From Cherax quadricarinatus (taxonomy: Eukaryota > Arthropoda > Malacostraca > Decapoda > Parastacidae): a DNA stretch of 64,000 nt. Location: positions 11,066,768 to 11,130,767 of the forward strand of contig NC_091390.1 of NCBI RefSeq assembly GCF_038502225.1. The letters are read 5' to 3'. The notes under the pieces are model-generated. The model ran no database searches, was not told the DNA's origin, and was given only the letters and a program-made list of their open reading frames with translations. Below, piece after piece: positions 36,330 to 47,281 of this stretch (position 1 is the first letter of the stretch; every line of letters starts with the position of its first letter). The position numbers were made by a program, and so were the translations under genes.

Positions 36330-37700
36330 TACATGTAGTGGTGTGATTACAGGTGTGCCCACTAGAATACCTAGCAAAGCTAGGCATTGCAAGTGTACCA
36401 CTAGAACAGCTTGTGGCTAGGTAATTACAGAATTCTTGCCTAGAACACTTAGCATGGCTAGGTGAGTATTAAGTCTTTTCCACTCAGAACTACTAGCATG
36501 TTTCAGGCATTACAGGAGTGTACCACTGGGAACAACTTAGCATGGCTAGGTATTACAGGTGTGTATAGAACACCTGGCATGGCTGGATGACCTGGAGTGT
36601 ACCACTAGAACACCTGTGTGGCTGGGCATTACAGAGTGTGCCACTAGAACACCTGGCATGGCTGGAGGCATTTGCAGTGCCATACTAGAACACCCTGGCA
36701 TGGCTGAGTATTACAGAGGGTGTACCACCTAGAACACCCTAGCATAGCTGAGCATTGCAAGTGTACCACCTAGAACCTAGCATGACTGATATTGCAAGTG
36801 TATGATAGAACACCTAGTGTAGCTAGGCATTACAAGTGTGCCACTAGAGGCACCTAGCATGGCTGGGCATTAGAGTGTCATCACTCTGAGACACCTAGCA
36901 TGACTGGAAGTGTGCAGAAGTCCTTGCTAGGCACCTAGCATGGCTGAAACATTGCAAAGGTGTACCACTAGAACACCTGGCATGGCCTGGGCATTGCAGA
37001 GTGCTGCCACTGAGACACTCATGCCAAGCTGGAGGTCATTGCACAGGAGTGTGCCCACTGGAACACCTCGCATGGCTAGGCATTGCAGTGTGCCACTGGG
37101 AACCTGGCATGGCTGGGGTGACCTGGAGTGTGCCACTGGGAGCCACCTAGCACATGGCTAGGCATTACACCAAGTGTGCCACTGGGAGCACCTCAGCATG
37201 GCTGAGCATTACAGGTGTGCCCACTGGGAACACCTAGCATGGCCTGGGTGTCTGCAGGTCATGCCACTGGAACTACCTGTATGGCTGGAGCGCTGCAGAG
37301 TGTACCACTGGGGTGCCCTGGCATGGCTGGAAGTGTGCAGAGTGTACCACTAGAACACCTAAGCATGGCTAGAGCTGTTGCAGAGTGTGCCACTGGGGAA
37401 CGCCTGGCATGGCCTGGGCATTACAGGTGTACCACTGGGACACCTGGCATGGCTGGAGTATTGCAAGTGTTACCACTAGAACCTAGCGCCGTGGGTATTG
37501 CAGAGTGTGCCACTAGAACTGCCTGCAAGCTGGAGTATTGAAATCAGACCACTAGAACGCCTGGCATGTTATGGGCATTTCAGAGTGTGCCACTGAGAGC
37601 AACACCTAACGCCCAGCTGGGCATTACAGGTGTGCCACTAGAACCACCTAACATGCTGGGCATTAGAGTGTGCCACCTAGAATAACCAACATGACTGCCT
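36330..37700. repeat. Degenerate ~39-bp tandem in LINE L2 3' UTR
   Basis: Roughly 34 irregular units with cactagaacacctagcatgg and ctgggcattacaggtgtg. Many one- to three-base indels make the period drift, as in the adjacent noisy minisatellite. Confidence 0.8.
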
Positions 37701-38126
37701 TCTCAGAGGACAGACCAAGTTTTGTTTCAATTACATGAAATATTACAAATTGTGAGTAGAGAGAGAGAAGTTGGTGTGTGGCTAAAGTGACTAGAAAGTA
37801 CTAGTTTTGCAGGGTTGTAGGCGTAGATACTTTTGTTTTAGCCACAAAGTATGTAGTTTCGAAATATTTGGAGTATCACCAGGATTCCATTATTTTAAGA
37901 TTGGGAATTAATATTTTCTATTTCATAGTCAAATGAGTGAGTGAGTGTAAGTGTGAACCACCAGGTGGTATTCGTGTAGTTAGTTGACGGGGTGTATCAG
38001 GGAGATAAGATGTTTTCTAATGGTAGTTTTGAAGGTGATGAATGTGTCTGCAGTTCTAGAGTTCTCAGGTAGGGTGTTCCAGATTTTAGGGCCTTTGACA
38101 TACATTGAATTTTTGTAAAGGTTTAG

Positions 38127-40177
38127 TCAGACACAGGCAATGTCGTAGAGATGTTTGTGTCTGGTGTTATGCCTGTGAGTTCTGTCACAACTATCAAGAA
38201 AGCGTTTTAGGTCAAGGTTGATATTAGAGTTTAAGGCCCTGTAGATATAGATTGCACAGTAGTAAGTGTGGATGTACTGAACTGGGAGTAAGTTTAGATC
38301 TATGAAGAGTGGGGGGGTGTGTTGCCAGGGATGGGATTTAGTGATTATTCTTACTGCAGCTTTTTGTTGGGTTATTATTGGCTTTAGGTGTGTTGCTGCA
38401 GTTGATCCCCAAGCACAAATAGCATAGGTGAGGTATGGATAAATAAGTGAGTGGTATAGTGTGAGAAGGGCATTTTGCGGCACGTAGTATCGTATCTTGG
38501 AGAGGATCCCAACCGTTTTGGATACTTTTTTGGCTATATGCTGGATATGGGTGCTGAAATTCAGGTTGTTGTCAAGGTATAAGCCTAGGAATTATTTCTG
38601 GTAATTAGAGTGTTGTCAATCTTAATGTTAATTTGTGCATCTCCTGCTCTGCTACCAAACATAATATAGTAGGTTTTGTCAGTGTTAAGCGTAAGTTTAT
38701 TGGCTGTCATCCAAGTCGATATTTTAATCAGCTCCTCATTCACAATGGTGTTGAGGGTGGTAAGATTAGGGTGAGAGATGACATAAGTCGTGTCATCAGC
38801 AAAGAGAATGGGTTTCAGGTGTTGGGATACGTTTGGAAGGTCATTGATGTATATGAGGAAGAGCAGGGGACCAAGGACACTTCCCAGCGGAACTCCAGTA
38901 TCAAGTGGCCGTGTTGCTGATGCTGTGTCTTTAATGGTGACGTACTGATACCTATTAGTAATGCAAGATTTGAAATAAGCAAGCGCATGGCCTCTTATAC
39001 CGTAGTGATCAAGTTTGTGGAGTAGGATGTCGTGGTCTATTGTGTCAAAAGCTTTTCTTAGGTCAATAAAAATTCCTAGTGGATATTCCTTATTTTCCAA
39101 TGCTGTGTAAAGCAGATCTAGCATTTTTATGATTGCATCATTAGTGCTTTTATTTTTCCTGAATCCAAATTGGCAGGGGTTGAGTATGTTTTGAGCCGTT
39201 ATAAATGAATACAGTCTCCTGTGCACGAGTTTCTCAAAGATTTTGGATAGCAATGGTAAGTTAGATATTGGCCTATAGTTGTTTAAGTCTGTAGGGTCAC
39301 CACCTTTATGTATTGGTGTAACCCTTGCCATCTTGAGTAGTTTCGGGAAGGTGCTAGTCTCTAGTGACTTGTTAAAAAGTAATGAAATAGCATGCGAAAG
39401 GACATGGGCCGCTCGCTTGTACAGTAATGGTGGGACATGAGACAGATTCCCCGAGTTATTTTTAAGTGACTTTATAATCTCGGTGACTTCCGTGGGCTCA
39501 GTTGGTGCAAGATAGAAGGAATTAGGGAAATTTCCATCTAGGTAGTCCCCGGCATGGGCATTGGTATGTGCGATTTTACTGGCGAGATTAGATCCTATGT
39601 TTGAGAAGAAGTCGTTTATCTTGTTAGCTGTGTCAGTGGGATGTAGTGGTGTTTCATTAGGTTTAGTTAGGACAATATTCTTGGTTTTTCTCAGTTTGTG
39701 GGTCCCTAGAATCTGAGAGAGTGTTTTCCAGGTCTTTTTTATATCTCCTCTAGTGTCTGTGAATCTACTGGAGTAGTATAGCTGTTTGGCTTTTTTTATT
39801 ACTTTGGTGAGAGCTGATGAATAGTGTTTAAGAGTATCTTTGTGTATTAAGCCCTGTCTATATTGCTTTTCATATTGGTGTTTCTTGTCAATGGATTTCA
39901 GAATGGTGCTGGTTAGCCATGGGCAACCAAGCCGTTTGTTTGTGATCTGTTTTGTTTTTATAGGACAATGTTTGTTGTATAGTCTAAGTAATTTGTTAAG
40001 AAAAATGTCTGTCCAGTCATCAATACCATTGGCCTTGGAGAATTCTGTAGGCCAGTCAACAGTCTCTGGGTCAGCTGTTAACTTCCTTACTGAGGCCTCG
40101 TCATGGAGTCTAAATGAGACTTTGTTGTATTCAAGTGGTGGTTTACTAATGTTTGTCAGGAGGAAGGTAGGGTAGTG
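38127..40177 (-). pseudogene. LINE L2 reverse transcriptase, one frameshift
   Basis: The frame is open from the 5' junction at 40177 down to 38585, without an early ATG. The linker includes GCPWLTSTILKSIDKKH. RT motifs: VTPIHKGGDPTDLNNYRPI, QFGFRKNKSTNDA, DLRKAFDTIDH, TGVPLGSVLGPLLF, LFADDTTYV. A +1 shift near 38590 moves into the frame encoding FLGLYLDNNLNFSTHI, then ALLTLYHSLIYPYLTYAI (38483-38127), ending DIACV. The endonuclease is missing through 5' truncation. Only one disruption is seen, so the copy is young or contains a sequencing error. Confidence 0.87.
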
Positions 40178-40234
40178 GTCCTTATTATCTCAGTGATCCA
40201 TATTATCTCAGTGATCCTTATTATCTCAGTGATA
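40178..40234. repeat. Distal remnant of the 15/18-bp minisatellite
   Basis: Three units of ccttattatctcagtgat-type sequence resume directly after the LINE, showing that the LINE interrupted the array starting at 32123. Confidence 0.9.
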
Positions 40235-40380
40235 GGTCCTTGACGTCTGGTGGGGAAATTACGTTCTTCGATGTCACTGTCGTACAGGGACGACTTCATC
40301 TCCATCGTGAGTACAATTATTTATAGAAACCAGTATAATAATGAAAATAATTATGATAATATATCTTCATTTACTATCAG

Positions 40381-42887
40381 TACATGTACAAGGTATACAA
40401 GTACACGTGCAAGGTATAAAAGTACATGTACAAGGTATACAAGTACATGTACAAGGTACACAAGTACATATACAAGGTACACAAGTACATGTACAAGGTA
40501 TACAAGTACATGTACAAGGAATAAAAGTACATGTACAAGGTAGACAAGTACATGTACAAGGTATACAAGTACATGTACAAGGTATACAAGTACATGTACA
40601 AGGTATACCAGTATATGTACAAGGTATACCAGTACATGTACAAGGTATACAAGTACATGTACAAGGTATACAAGTACATGTACAAGGTATACAAGTACAT
40701 GTACAAGGTACACAAGTACATGTACAAGGTATACAAGTACATGCACAAGGTATACAAGTACATGTACAAGGTATACAAGTACATGTACAAGGTATACAAG
40801 TACATGTACAAGGTGTACAAGTACAAGGTATACAAGTACATGAACAAGGTATACCAGTATATGTACAAGGTATACCAGTACATGTACAAGGTATACAAGT
40901 GCATTTACAATGTATATAAGTACAAGTACAAGGTATACAAGTACAAGTACAAGGTATACAAGTACATGTACAAGGTATACAAGTACATGTACAAGGTATA
41001 CAAGTACATGTACAAGGTATACAAGTACATGCACAAGGTATACAAGTACATGTACAAGGTATACAAGTACATGTACAAGGTATACCAGTACATGTACAAG
41101 GTATACAAGTACATGTACAAGGTATACAAGTACATGTACAAGGTATACAAGTACATGTACAAGGTATACAAGTACATGTACAAGGTATACAAGTACATGT
41201 ACAAGGTATACAAGTACATGTACAAGGTATACAAGTACATGTACAAGGTATACAAGTACATGTACAAGGTATACAAGTACATGTACAAGGTATACAAGTA
41301 CATGTACAAGGTATACAAGTACATGTACAAGGTATACAAGTACATGTACAAGGTATACAAGTACATGTACAAGATATACAAGTACATGTACAAGGTATAC
41401 AAGTACATGTACAAGGTATACCAGTATATGTACAAGGTATACCAGTACATGTACAAGGTATACAAGTACATGTACAAAGTATACAAGTACATGTACAAGG
41501 TATACAAGTACATGTACAAGGTACACAAGTACATGTACAAGGTATACAAGTACATGCACAAGGTATACAAGTACATGTACAAGGTATACAAGTACATGTA
41601 CAAGGTATACAAGTACATGTACAAGGTATACAAGTACATGTACAAGGTATACAAGTACATGTACAAGGTATACAAGTACATGTACAAGGTATACAAGTAC
41701 ATGTTCAAGGTATACAGGTACATGTACAAGGTATACAAGTACATGTACAAGGTATACAAGTACATGTACAAGGTATACAAGTACATGTTCAAGGTATACA
41801 AGTACATGTACAAGGTATACAAGTACATGTACAAGGTATACAAGTACATGTACAAGGTATACAAGTACATGTACAAGGTATACAAGTACATGTACAAGGT
41901 ATACAAGTATATGTACAAGGTATACAAGTATATTCACAAGGTATACAAGTACATGTACAAGGTATACAAGTACATGTACAAGGTATACAAGCACATGTAC
42001 AAGGTATACAAGTACATGTACAAGGTATACAAGTACATGTACAAGGTATACAAGTACATGTACAAGGTATACAAGTACATGTACAAGGTATACAAGTACA
42101 TGTACAAGGTACACAAGTACATGTACAAGGTATACAAGTACATGTACAAGGTATACAAGTACATGTACAAGGTATACAAGTACATGTACAAGGTATACAA
42201 GTACATGTACAAGGTATACAAGTACATGTACAAGGTATACAAGTACATGTACAAGATATACAAGTACATGTACAAGGTATACAAGTACATGTACAAGGTA
42301 TTCAAGTACATGTACAAGGTATACAAGTACATGTACAAGGTATACAAGTATATGTACAAGGTATACAAGTATATTCACAAGGTATACAAGTACATGTACA
42401 AGGTATACAAGTACATGTACAAAGTATACAAGCACATGTACAAGGTATACAAGTACATGTACAAGGTATACAAGTACATGTACAAGGTATACAAGTACAT
42501 GTACAAGGTATTCAAGTACTTATACAAGGTATACAAGTACATGTACAAGGTATACAAGTACATGTACAAGATATACAAGTACATGTACAAGGTATACAAG
42601 TACATGTACAAGGTATACAAGTACATGTACAAGGTATACAAGTACATGTACAAGGTATACAAGTATATGTACAAGGTATACAAGTATATTCACAAGGTAT
42701 ACAATTACATGTACAAGGTATACAAGTACATGTACAAGGTATACAAGCACATGTACAAGGTATACAATTACATGTACAAGGTATACAAGAACATGTACAA
42801 GGTATACAAGTACATGTACAAGGTATACAAGTACTTGTAAAAGGTATACAAGTACATGTACAAGGTATACAAGTACATGTACAAGGT
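40381..42887. repeat. Minisatellite, 21-bp unit (SINE tail-derived)
   Basis: About 119 copies of gtacaaggtatacaagtaca plus t; a rare 15-bp form lacks six bases (near 40815). A rare variant tattcacaag recurs at 41931, 42372 and 42687, spaced 21 and 15 units apart, showing block duplication. The unit equals the reverse complement of tataccttgtacatgtactt, the end of the SINE. Confidence 0.97.
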
Positions 42888-42923
42888 GAAGATTGAGACA
42901 CTTATGCAGCATATGGAAATCTT

Positions 42924-42968
42924 TATTCAGGAAACGTTTCGCCACACTGTGGCTTCATCAGTCCAATA
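42924..42968 (-). ncRNA. Hammerhead ribozyme, canonical core
   Basis: Minus strand: UAUUGGA, CUGAUGA, one extra A, GCCACAGUGUGGC stem II, GAAAC, GUU, UCC, bulge UG, AAUA. Stem I forms as GGA/UCC plus UAUU/AAUA around the bulge. Confidence 0.88.
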
Positions 42969-43572
42969 CAAAGAGGAAGGCGTAAGGAGAGGAGGAGAAT
43001 GAGGTAATCAGTCCCTCAACCTGGAGTCGATGTGTTCAGTCCATCAATCTTGTAGAATGTACAGCATAGGGCCGTAGACGTGGCTTATATACTGTAGTGA
43101 GGTGACGTGAAGCAGATGGAGGCGGGGTCATAGTGGTACCATCCACTAGTCGAAGTAGGTCTTTGTCCAAAGGTTGAACAAGTGTTGAAGAATTCTTTGT
43201 AACAAGATCCCATGATGCTGCAGTGTCCGACAGTTGTGATGAATGGTTTGAAAAACCGACAAGTTGAAGATTGAGGCACTTATGCAGCATATGGAAATCT
43301 TTATTCAGGAAACGATATACAAGATCATGGGATCTTGTTACAAAGAATTCTTCAACACTTGTTCAACCTTTGGACGAAGACCTACTTCGACTAGTGGATG
43401 GTACCACTATGACCCCGCCTCTATCTGCTTCACGTCACCTCACTACAGTATATAAGCCACGTCTACGGCCCTATGCTGTACATTCTACAAGATTGATGGA
43501 CTGAACACATCGACTCCAGGTTGAGGGACTGATTACCTCAATTCTCCTCCTCTCCTTACGCCTTCCTCTTTG

Positions 43573-43617
43573 TATTGGACTGATGAAGCCACTATGTGGC
43601 GAAACGTTTCCTGAATA
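43573..43617 (+). ncRNA. Hammerhead ribozyme, canonical core
   Basis: UAUUGGA, CUGAUGA, GCCACUAUGUGGC stem II, GAAAC, GUU, UCC-UG-AAUA. Followed by AATAAA (within tgaataaagatttcc), which could act as a polyadenylation signal. Confidence 0.88.
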
Positions 43618-43682
43618 AAGATTTCCATATGCTGCATAAGTGTCTCAATCTTCAACTTGTCGGTTTTTCAAACCATTCATCA

Positions 43683-43768
43683 CATGTACAAGGTATACAA
43701 GTATATGTACAAGGTATACAAGTATATTCACAAGGTATACAAGTACATGTACAAGGTATACAGACCAT
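43683..43768. repeat. 21-bp array resumed after the hammerhead element
   Basis: Four 21-bp units, including one tattcacaag variant at 43725, then the SINE 3' body (tacagaccatagctgacatc). Removing 795 bp plus a 12-bp duplication places this variant 231 bp (11 units) from the one at 42687. Confidence 0.9.
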
Positions 43769-43848
43769 AGCTGACATCAATGACATACTACTATATAGAA
43801 AGCCGCTTGTTATACTGAGCATTTTCCGCAAATTAGGTCAGTTTTGTC

Positions 43849-44238
43849 CTAGGATGTGACCCACACCAGACCACTAACACCCAGGATGTGACCCACACCA
43901 GTCCACTAACACCCAGGATGTGACCCACACCAGTCCACTAACACCCAGGATGTGACCCACACCAGTCCACTAACACCCAGGATGTGACCCACACCAGACC
44001 ACTAACACCCAGGATGTGACCCACACCAGTCCACTAACACCCAGGATGTGTCCCACACCAGTCCACTAACACCCAGGATGTGACCCACACCAGTCCTCTA
44101 ACACCCAGGATGTGACCCACACCAGACCACTAACACCCAGGATGTGACCCACACCAGTCCTCTAACACCCAGGATGTGACACACACCAGACCACTAACAC
44201 CCAGGATGTGACCCACACCAGTCCACTAACACCCAGGT
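43849..44238. repeat. Minisatellite, 32-bp unit (SINE core-derived)
   Basis: About 12 copies of a unit with cccaggatgtgacccacacc and agtccactaaca. The reverse complement equals the SINE core (gttagtggactggtgtgggt). Edges coincide with SINE body sequence on both sides. Confidence 0.95.
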
Positions 44239-44296
44239 ACCCATTTAAACTGATGAACATAGACAACAGGTGTGAAGAAACACGCCCAATGTTTCT

Positions 44297-44372
44297 ACCC
44301 TTGCTGGGAATCGAACCCAGACCCTCGCCGTGCAAAGCGAGAGTATACCACTAAGCCACGCGGAACCGTCAG
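44297..44372 (-). other. SINE tRNA-like head, tRNA-Ala(UGC)-like
   Basis: Minus strand: gtggcttagtggtatactc (A box region), ctcgc stem with a tttgcac loop (anticodon TGC), B box gggttcgattccc and flanking T-stem. Sits exactly where the SINE head is expected, so treat it as a SINE promoter rather than a tRNA gene. Confidence 0.7.
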
Positions 44373-44375
44373 AAC

Positions 44376-45079
44376 ACTACCCAGTGCGTTTACCGGCCCA
44401 TAAATTCCTTGTTGCTTCTCTCCTGGAAACTGAGCTATCCAGGGGAGCTGCTGTGTAAGTGACAAGCCTCTTCTTTGGTACGAAGTCAGTTTAAACGAGA
44501 AGTTCTATACAGACCCACATGAATCATTTGTTGGATAAAAGGACAAGATTACGTTGCAGTGTCCGACAGACTGTAGTACCTAACACATTGACGGTAATTT
44601 TGCCAACATTATTATGAGTCAGTTGGTTGGTCTGGCACGGCTCTTCCCTGTCTGGTGAGGCAATGTGATGTATTTGTGATGTATTCTGCAGTGTGATGTA
44701 TTCTGCAATGTGATGGATTCTGCAATGTGATGGATTCTGCATGCACAACCAAATATCACTCATTCTCTGTACGAACATTGTATCATATAGAGCAAAGCGA
44801 GTATCAGTAAGTGGTACCACTTTAGTCCTGCGGCTGCCGTTTAGCTCACTGTTGGTATTCGTATACCTGGGATCGACCATTTTAGTCAACGGTTGAACCT
44901 CCCGTTGTTGGGTTCAGTGGTGGGAGGAGAAATTGAGAGGTGAAGGTAATTATTAACGTTGTATGGGTAATAATTTGTCTTTGTACTCTGATGACGACCC
45001 CTGCAGATACTGATGTGTTCTGGATTGTTGCTACCAATTTCCAAATTATATGATACTAATTATGATAATCTGATGTCTA
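44376..45079. other. Unassigned spacer with small tandem
   Basis: Four units of about 16-17 bp (tgatgtattctgcaatg type) at 44655-44740. No domain-bearing ORF. The rest is unrecognised. Confidence 0.55.
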
Positions 45080-45260
45080 TTACCTGGAGAGGGTTTCTGG
45101 AAGTCAACTCCCCCGCGGCTCGGTCTGTGACCAGGCCTAGCAGTGGATCAGGGCCTGATCAACCATTATGTTACTACTGGCGGCACGTAGACTGACGTAC
45201 GAACCACAGCCCGGCTGGTCAGGTACTGACTTTAGGTGCCTGTTAGCTTCCAGTTTTTAA
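45080..45260 (-). mobile_element. LINE 3'-end fragment (family L3)
   Basis: Minus-sense copy of the L3 3' segment with agcccggctggtcaggtact on the plus strand, cgcggctcggtctgtgacca and gatcagggcctgatcaac. No RT remains. Confidence 0.72.
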
Positions 45261-45392
45261 ACCTGGAATCTTTGCAGATGTCAGTTTGCCTTAGAACCTG
45301 GAATTGCTTCCAGGCAAACCTTTGTTGACGGATTCAGGTCCCATCGCCCACCTGGCTCCTTTGATGCCTCTCACTTTCTATATCAACCTCGG

Positions 45393-45720
45393 AGTTGTCC
45401 CGTAGCTCTGTCGCTAGCGCACTCAGCTCAAACACCGAGGATCGGGGGTCGATCCCCAGTACGGGTGGAAACATTAGGAAGTTTCCTTTAGACACCTGCT
45501 GTCCATGTTCACCTATCAGTAAAATAGATACCTGGATTTTAGTCGGCTGGTGTTGGTAGCATTCTGGAACAAAATTAACCTAATTTGTTCAGCCTAACAA
45601 GTGGCATTTTATATAGTAGTGTTACTGAGGCCAGCTAGGCTTGTATACCTTGTAAATGTACTTGTAGAAATAAAGATTATTATTATTATTATTGTTATTA
45701 TTATTATTATTATTACTTAC
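45393..45720 (+). mobile_element. tRNA-derived SINE, unexpanded reference copy
   Basis: Head gtcccgtagctctgtcgcta and B box ggggtcgatcccc. Body with acacctgctgtccatgttc, single diverged core (tagtcggctggtgttggtag), 3' body aattaacctaatttg. The end tataccttgtaaatgtactt occurs once, then gtagaaataaag and (ATT)n. This shows the natural position of the segment that is amplified at 40381 and 56707. Confidence 0.87.
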
Positions 45721-46150
45721 GCCGCCTTCATCCACAATCAATATCTATTCTCGGATTATCCGTACGTCACAAGACAGAATGCCTCGAAGCCACAGATCAG
45801 GCAAACTTGTTACATACTTAGGTAAGGTTCGTCAGGAAACAGGACAAGTGTTTCCTGATGCGGGTCTTAGATGATGACCCGCCGTTGGAGTTTTAGGTCA
45901 TATGACCGAGGCCTTCCACTGGCTTATCAGTCCACCTCTTCAGAAATTATGGTTATAATTAGAACCATTTCTAATGATTGTTACAAGCTAGACATATATT
46001 TTTATTAGTGGGTTTAGGTTTGAGAAGGACCTGCCTAGTATGGTATTCCTCCTTTTTTATGTTCTAATTATCCTTTCACCTTCGCAATTCTTTGTAAATC
46101 CAAGAAACACACTACATGGTTACCTCTTTCAACCTCTAAGACGAACCTCA
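45721..46150. other. Unassigned spacer
   Basis: No gene or element recognised. Short frames lack domains. Confidence 0.5.
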
Positions 46151-46154
46151 AAGA

Positions 46155-46275
46155 CAAACCATACAATGAGTGGGGTTAGAACCCGCGATCAGACAGTCTC
46201 AAAACTCCAGATCGACTCGTAATCCCGCCCGTGGTTTGGTTTACAATCCTGTCGTTACGATTTCGTCAGTCCTCT
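46155..46275. mobile_element. tRNA-like dispersed repeat
   Basis: aaaccatacaatgagtgggg, aacccgcgatcagacag, ccagatcgactcg, ccgcccgtggtttggttt and cctgtcgttacgatttcg. Partial inverted pair of the 14505/55070 family. Confidence 0.6.
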
Positions 46276-46282
46276 CAAAGAC

Positions 46283-46352
46283 AATCTTTGTTAAATTAGA
46301 CACATGTGTCTAATTTAACAACATGTCGGTTCTTTGAACCATTCTTCTACAA
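46283..46352. mobile_element. Collapsed hammerhead-element relic
   Basis: The palindrome ttaaattagacacatgtgtc and its complement is followed by aacatgtcggttctttgaac. It corresponds to the ends of element 59253-59372 with the ribozyme deleted. Flanked by similar atctttg words. Confidence 0.6.
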
Positions 46353-46564
46353 AATCTTTGAAGAAATTCTCCTCCCCTCCAACAATGCCAATACTTTACC
46401 AGTGCCAACCATGGCACTGGTAAAATACTTACGAGACAAGGATGATAGAACATGACCTTAAGAGCGAAATGCATATTGTATATAATGATACCTCTGTCAA
46501 ATTATACAATAATTCCTTCCTCATGGAGAAACAAACACAAATTAAGTATAATGCAATTCTTTAT

Positions 46565-46603
46565 TGACAACGTTTCGCCCACACAGTGAGCTTTATCAAG
46601 TCA
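46565..46603 (-). ncRNA. Hammerhead ribozyme
   Basis: Minus strand: UGAC/GUCA stem I, UUGAUAA core, GCUCAC/GUGGGC stem II, GAAAC, GUU. U3-A8 pair. Confidence 0.8.
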
Positions 46604-46618
46604 CAAACAGATATGTTT

Positions 46619-46652
46619 GTGATTTGATAAAGTCCACTGTGTGGGCGAAACT
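46619..46652 (+). ncRNA. Truncated hammerhead ribozyme
   Basis: UUGAUAA core, stem II and GAAAC are present, but the GUH triplet and 3' stem I strand are missing (cttagttc follows). Not functional. Confidence 0.65.
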
Positions 46653-46792
46653 TAGTTCGCATCATACCTCATTTGTATCTGTTTTTCCATCTCATTCCTT
46701 CCTCATTTTCAGCGGCGGTGATAATCCTCATCTGGCACCCGATAATCCGGAAGTTGAAGAATTGAGACACTTATGCAACACATGGGAATCTT

Positions 46793-46837
46793 TATTGAAG
46801 AAACGTTTCGCCACACAGTGGCTTCATCAGTCCAATA
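46793..46837 (-). ncRNA. Hammerhead ribozyme, canonical core
   Basis: Minus strand UAUUGGA, CUGAUGA, GCCACUGUGUGGC, GAAAC, GUU, UCU-UC-AAUA. Full stem I possible with the 2-nt bulge. Confidence 0.87.
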
Positions 46838-47236
46838 CAAATTTGAAATCGGTAAGGAGAGGAGAAGTTTGAGGTAATCAGTCCCTCAACCTGGAACGAT
46901 GTGTTCAGTCCATCACAGTTGCATAAGTGTCTCAATTCTTCAGCTTGTCGGTTTTTCAAAACCATTCATCACATCTGTCAGACACAGCAACATCATGGGA
47001 TCTTGGTACAAAGACTTCAACGCTTGCCCAACCTTTGGACGACGACCTACTTACATTAGTGGCAGGTCCCACTGTGATCCCGCCTCCTCCTGCTTCACCT
47101 CACCGTTCTGCAGTATATAAGCCACCTCTCTGGCCCTATGCTGCATTTCCTACAAGAGTGATGGACTGAACACATCGTTCCAGGTTGAGGGACTGATTAC
47201 CTCAAACTTCTCCTCTCCTTACCGATTTCAACTTTG

Positions 47237-47281
47237 TATTGGACTGATGAAGCCACTGTGTGGCGAAACGTTTCTTCAATA
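47237..47281 (+). ncRNA. Hammerhead ribozyme, canonical core
   Basis: UAUUGGA, CUGAUGA, one extra A, GCCACUGUGUGGC, GAAAC, GUU, UCU-UC-AAUA. 116 bp after the TATATAAG box. Confidence 0.88.

Larger units (their letters stand above)
36247..40177 (-). mobile_element. LINE family L2, inserted in the 15/18-bp minisatellite
   Basis: On the minus strand it has an RT ORF (40177-38127), a 3' UTR containing its own tandem repeat (36330-37700) and a 3' terminus aaactttgaatttgaattg. Minisatellite sequence lies on both sides (ending 36246, resuming 40178), so the LINE interrupted the array. The 5' end is truncated ahead of the RT linker. Confidence 0.88.
42888..43682. mobile_element. Hammerhead retroelement R7 (C3-G8 type)
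   Basis: A nearly symmetric element: the minus-sense arm (42888-about 43260) and plus-sense arm (about 43320-43682) are inverted copies of a unit of roughly 370 bp, with a second partial minus-sense left end at 43262-43316. Each unit has a TATATAAG box (minus 43084-43091, plus 43449-43456) and a canonical hammerhead. The host array stays in 21-bp phase if a 12-bp target duplication (catgtacaaggt) is allowed. Confidence 0.85.
40320..44375 (-). mobile_element. SINE expanded to about 4 kb by internal tandem amplification
   Basis: Read on the minus strand the parts follow normal SINE order: tRNA-like head (44372-44297), 5' body, core amplified about 12-fold (44238-43849), 3' body (43848-43769), terminal 21-mer amplified about 120-fold (43768-43683 and 42887-40381), and an AT-rich tail near 40380-40325. 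Unexpanded relatives are about 300-360 bp (2215, 45393). A 795-bp hammerhead element interrupts the 21-mer array. Confidence 0.85.
46530..46655. mobile_element. Hammerhead element R8 (U3-A8 type), truncated
   Basis: A left minus-sense arm with a complete ribozyme faces a right plus-sense arm that stops just after GAAAC. The centre is the short palindrome cacaaacagatatgtttgtg. Related to R1. Confidence 0.72.

Noticed and set aside
40351..42889. Long frames rich in Tyr-Lys-Val, Thr-Ser-Cys or Val-Leu-Val-Tyr
   Set aside because: 21-bp tandem repeat derived from a SINE tail, open in nearly all frames. The same applies to 56609-57908.
44297..44372. Functional tRNA-Ala(UGC) gene
   Set aside because: Its position is exactly that of a SINE head, followed by SINE body; better explained as the SINE promoter.
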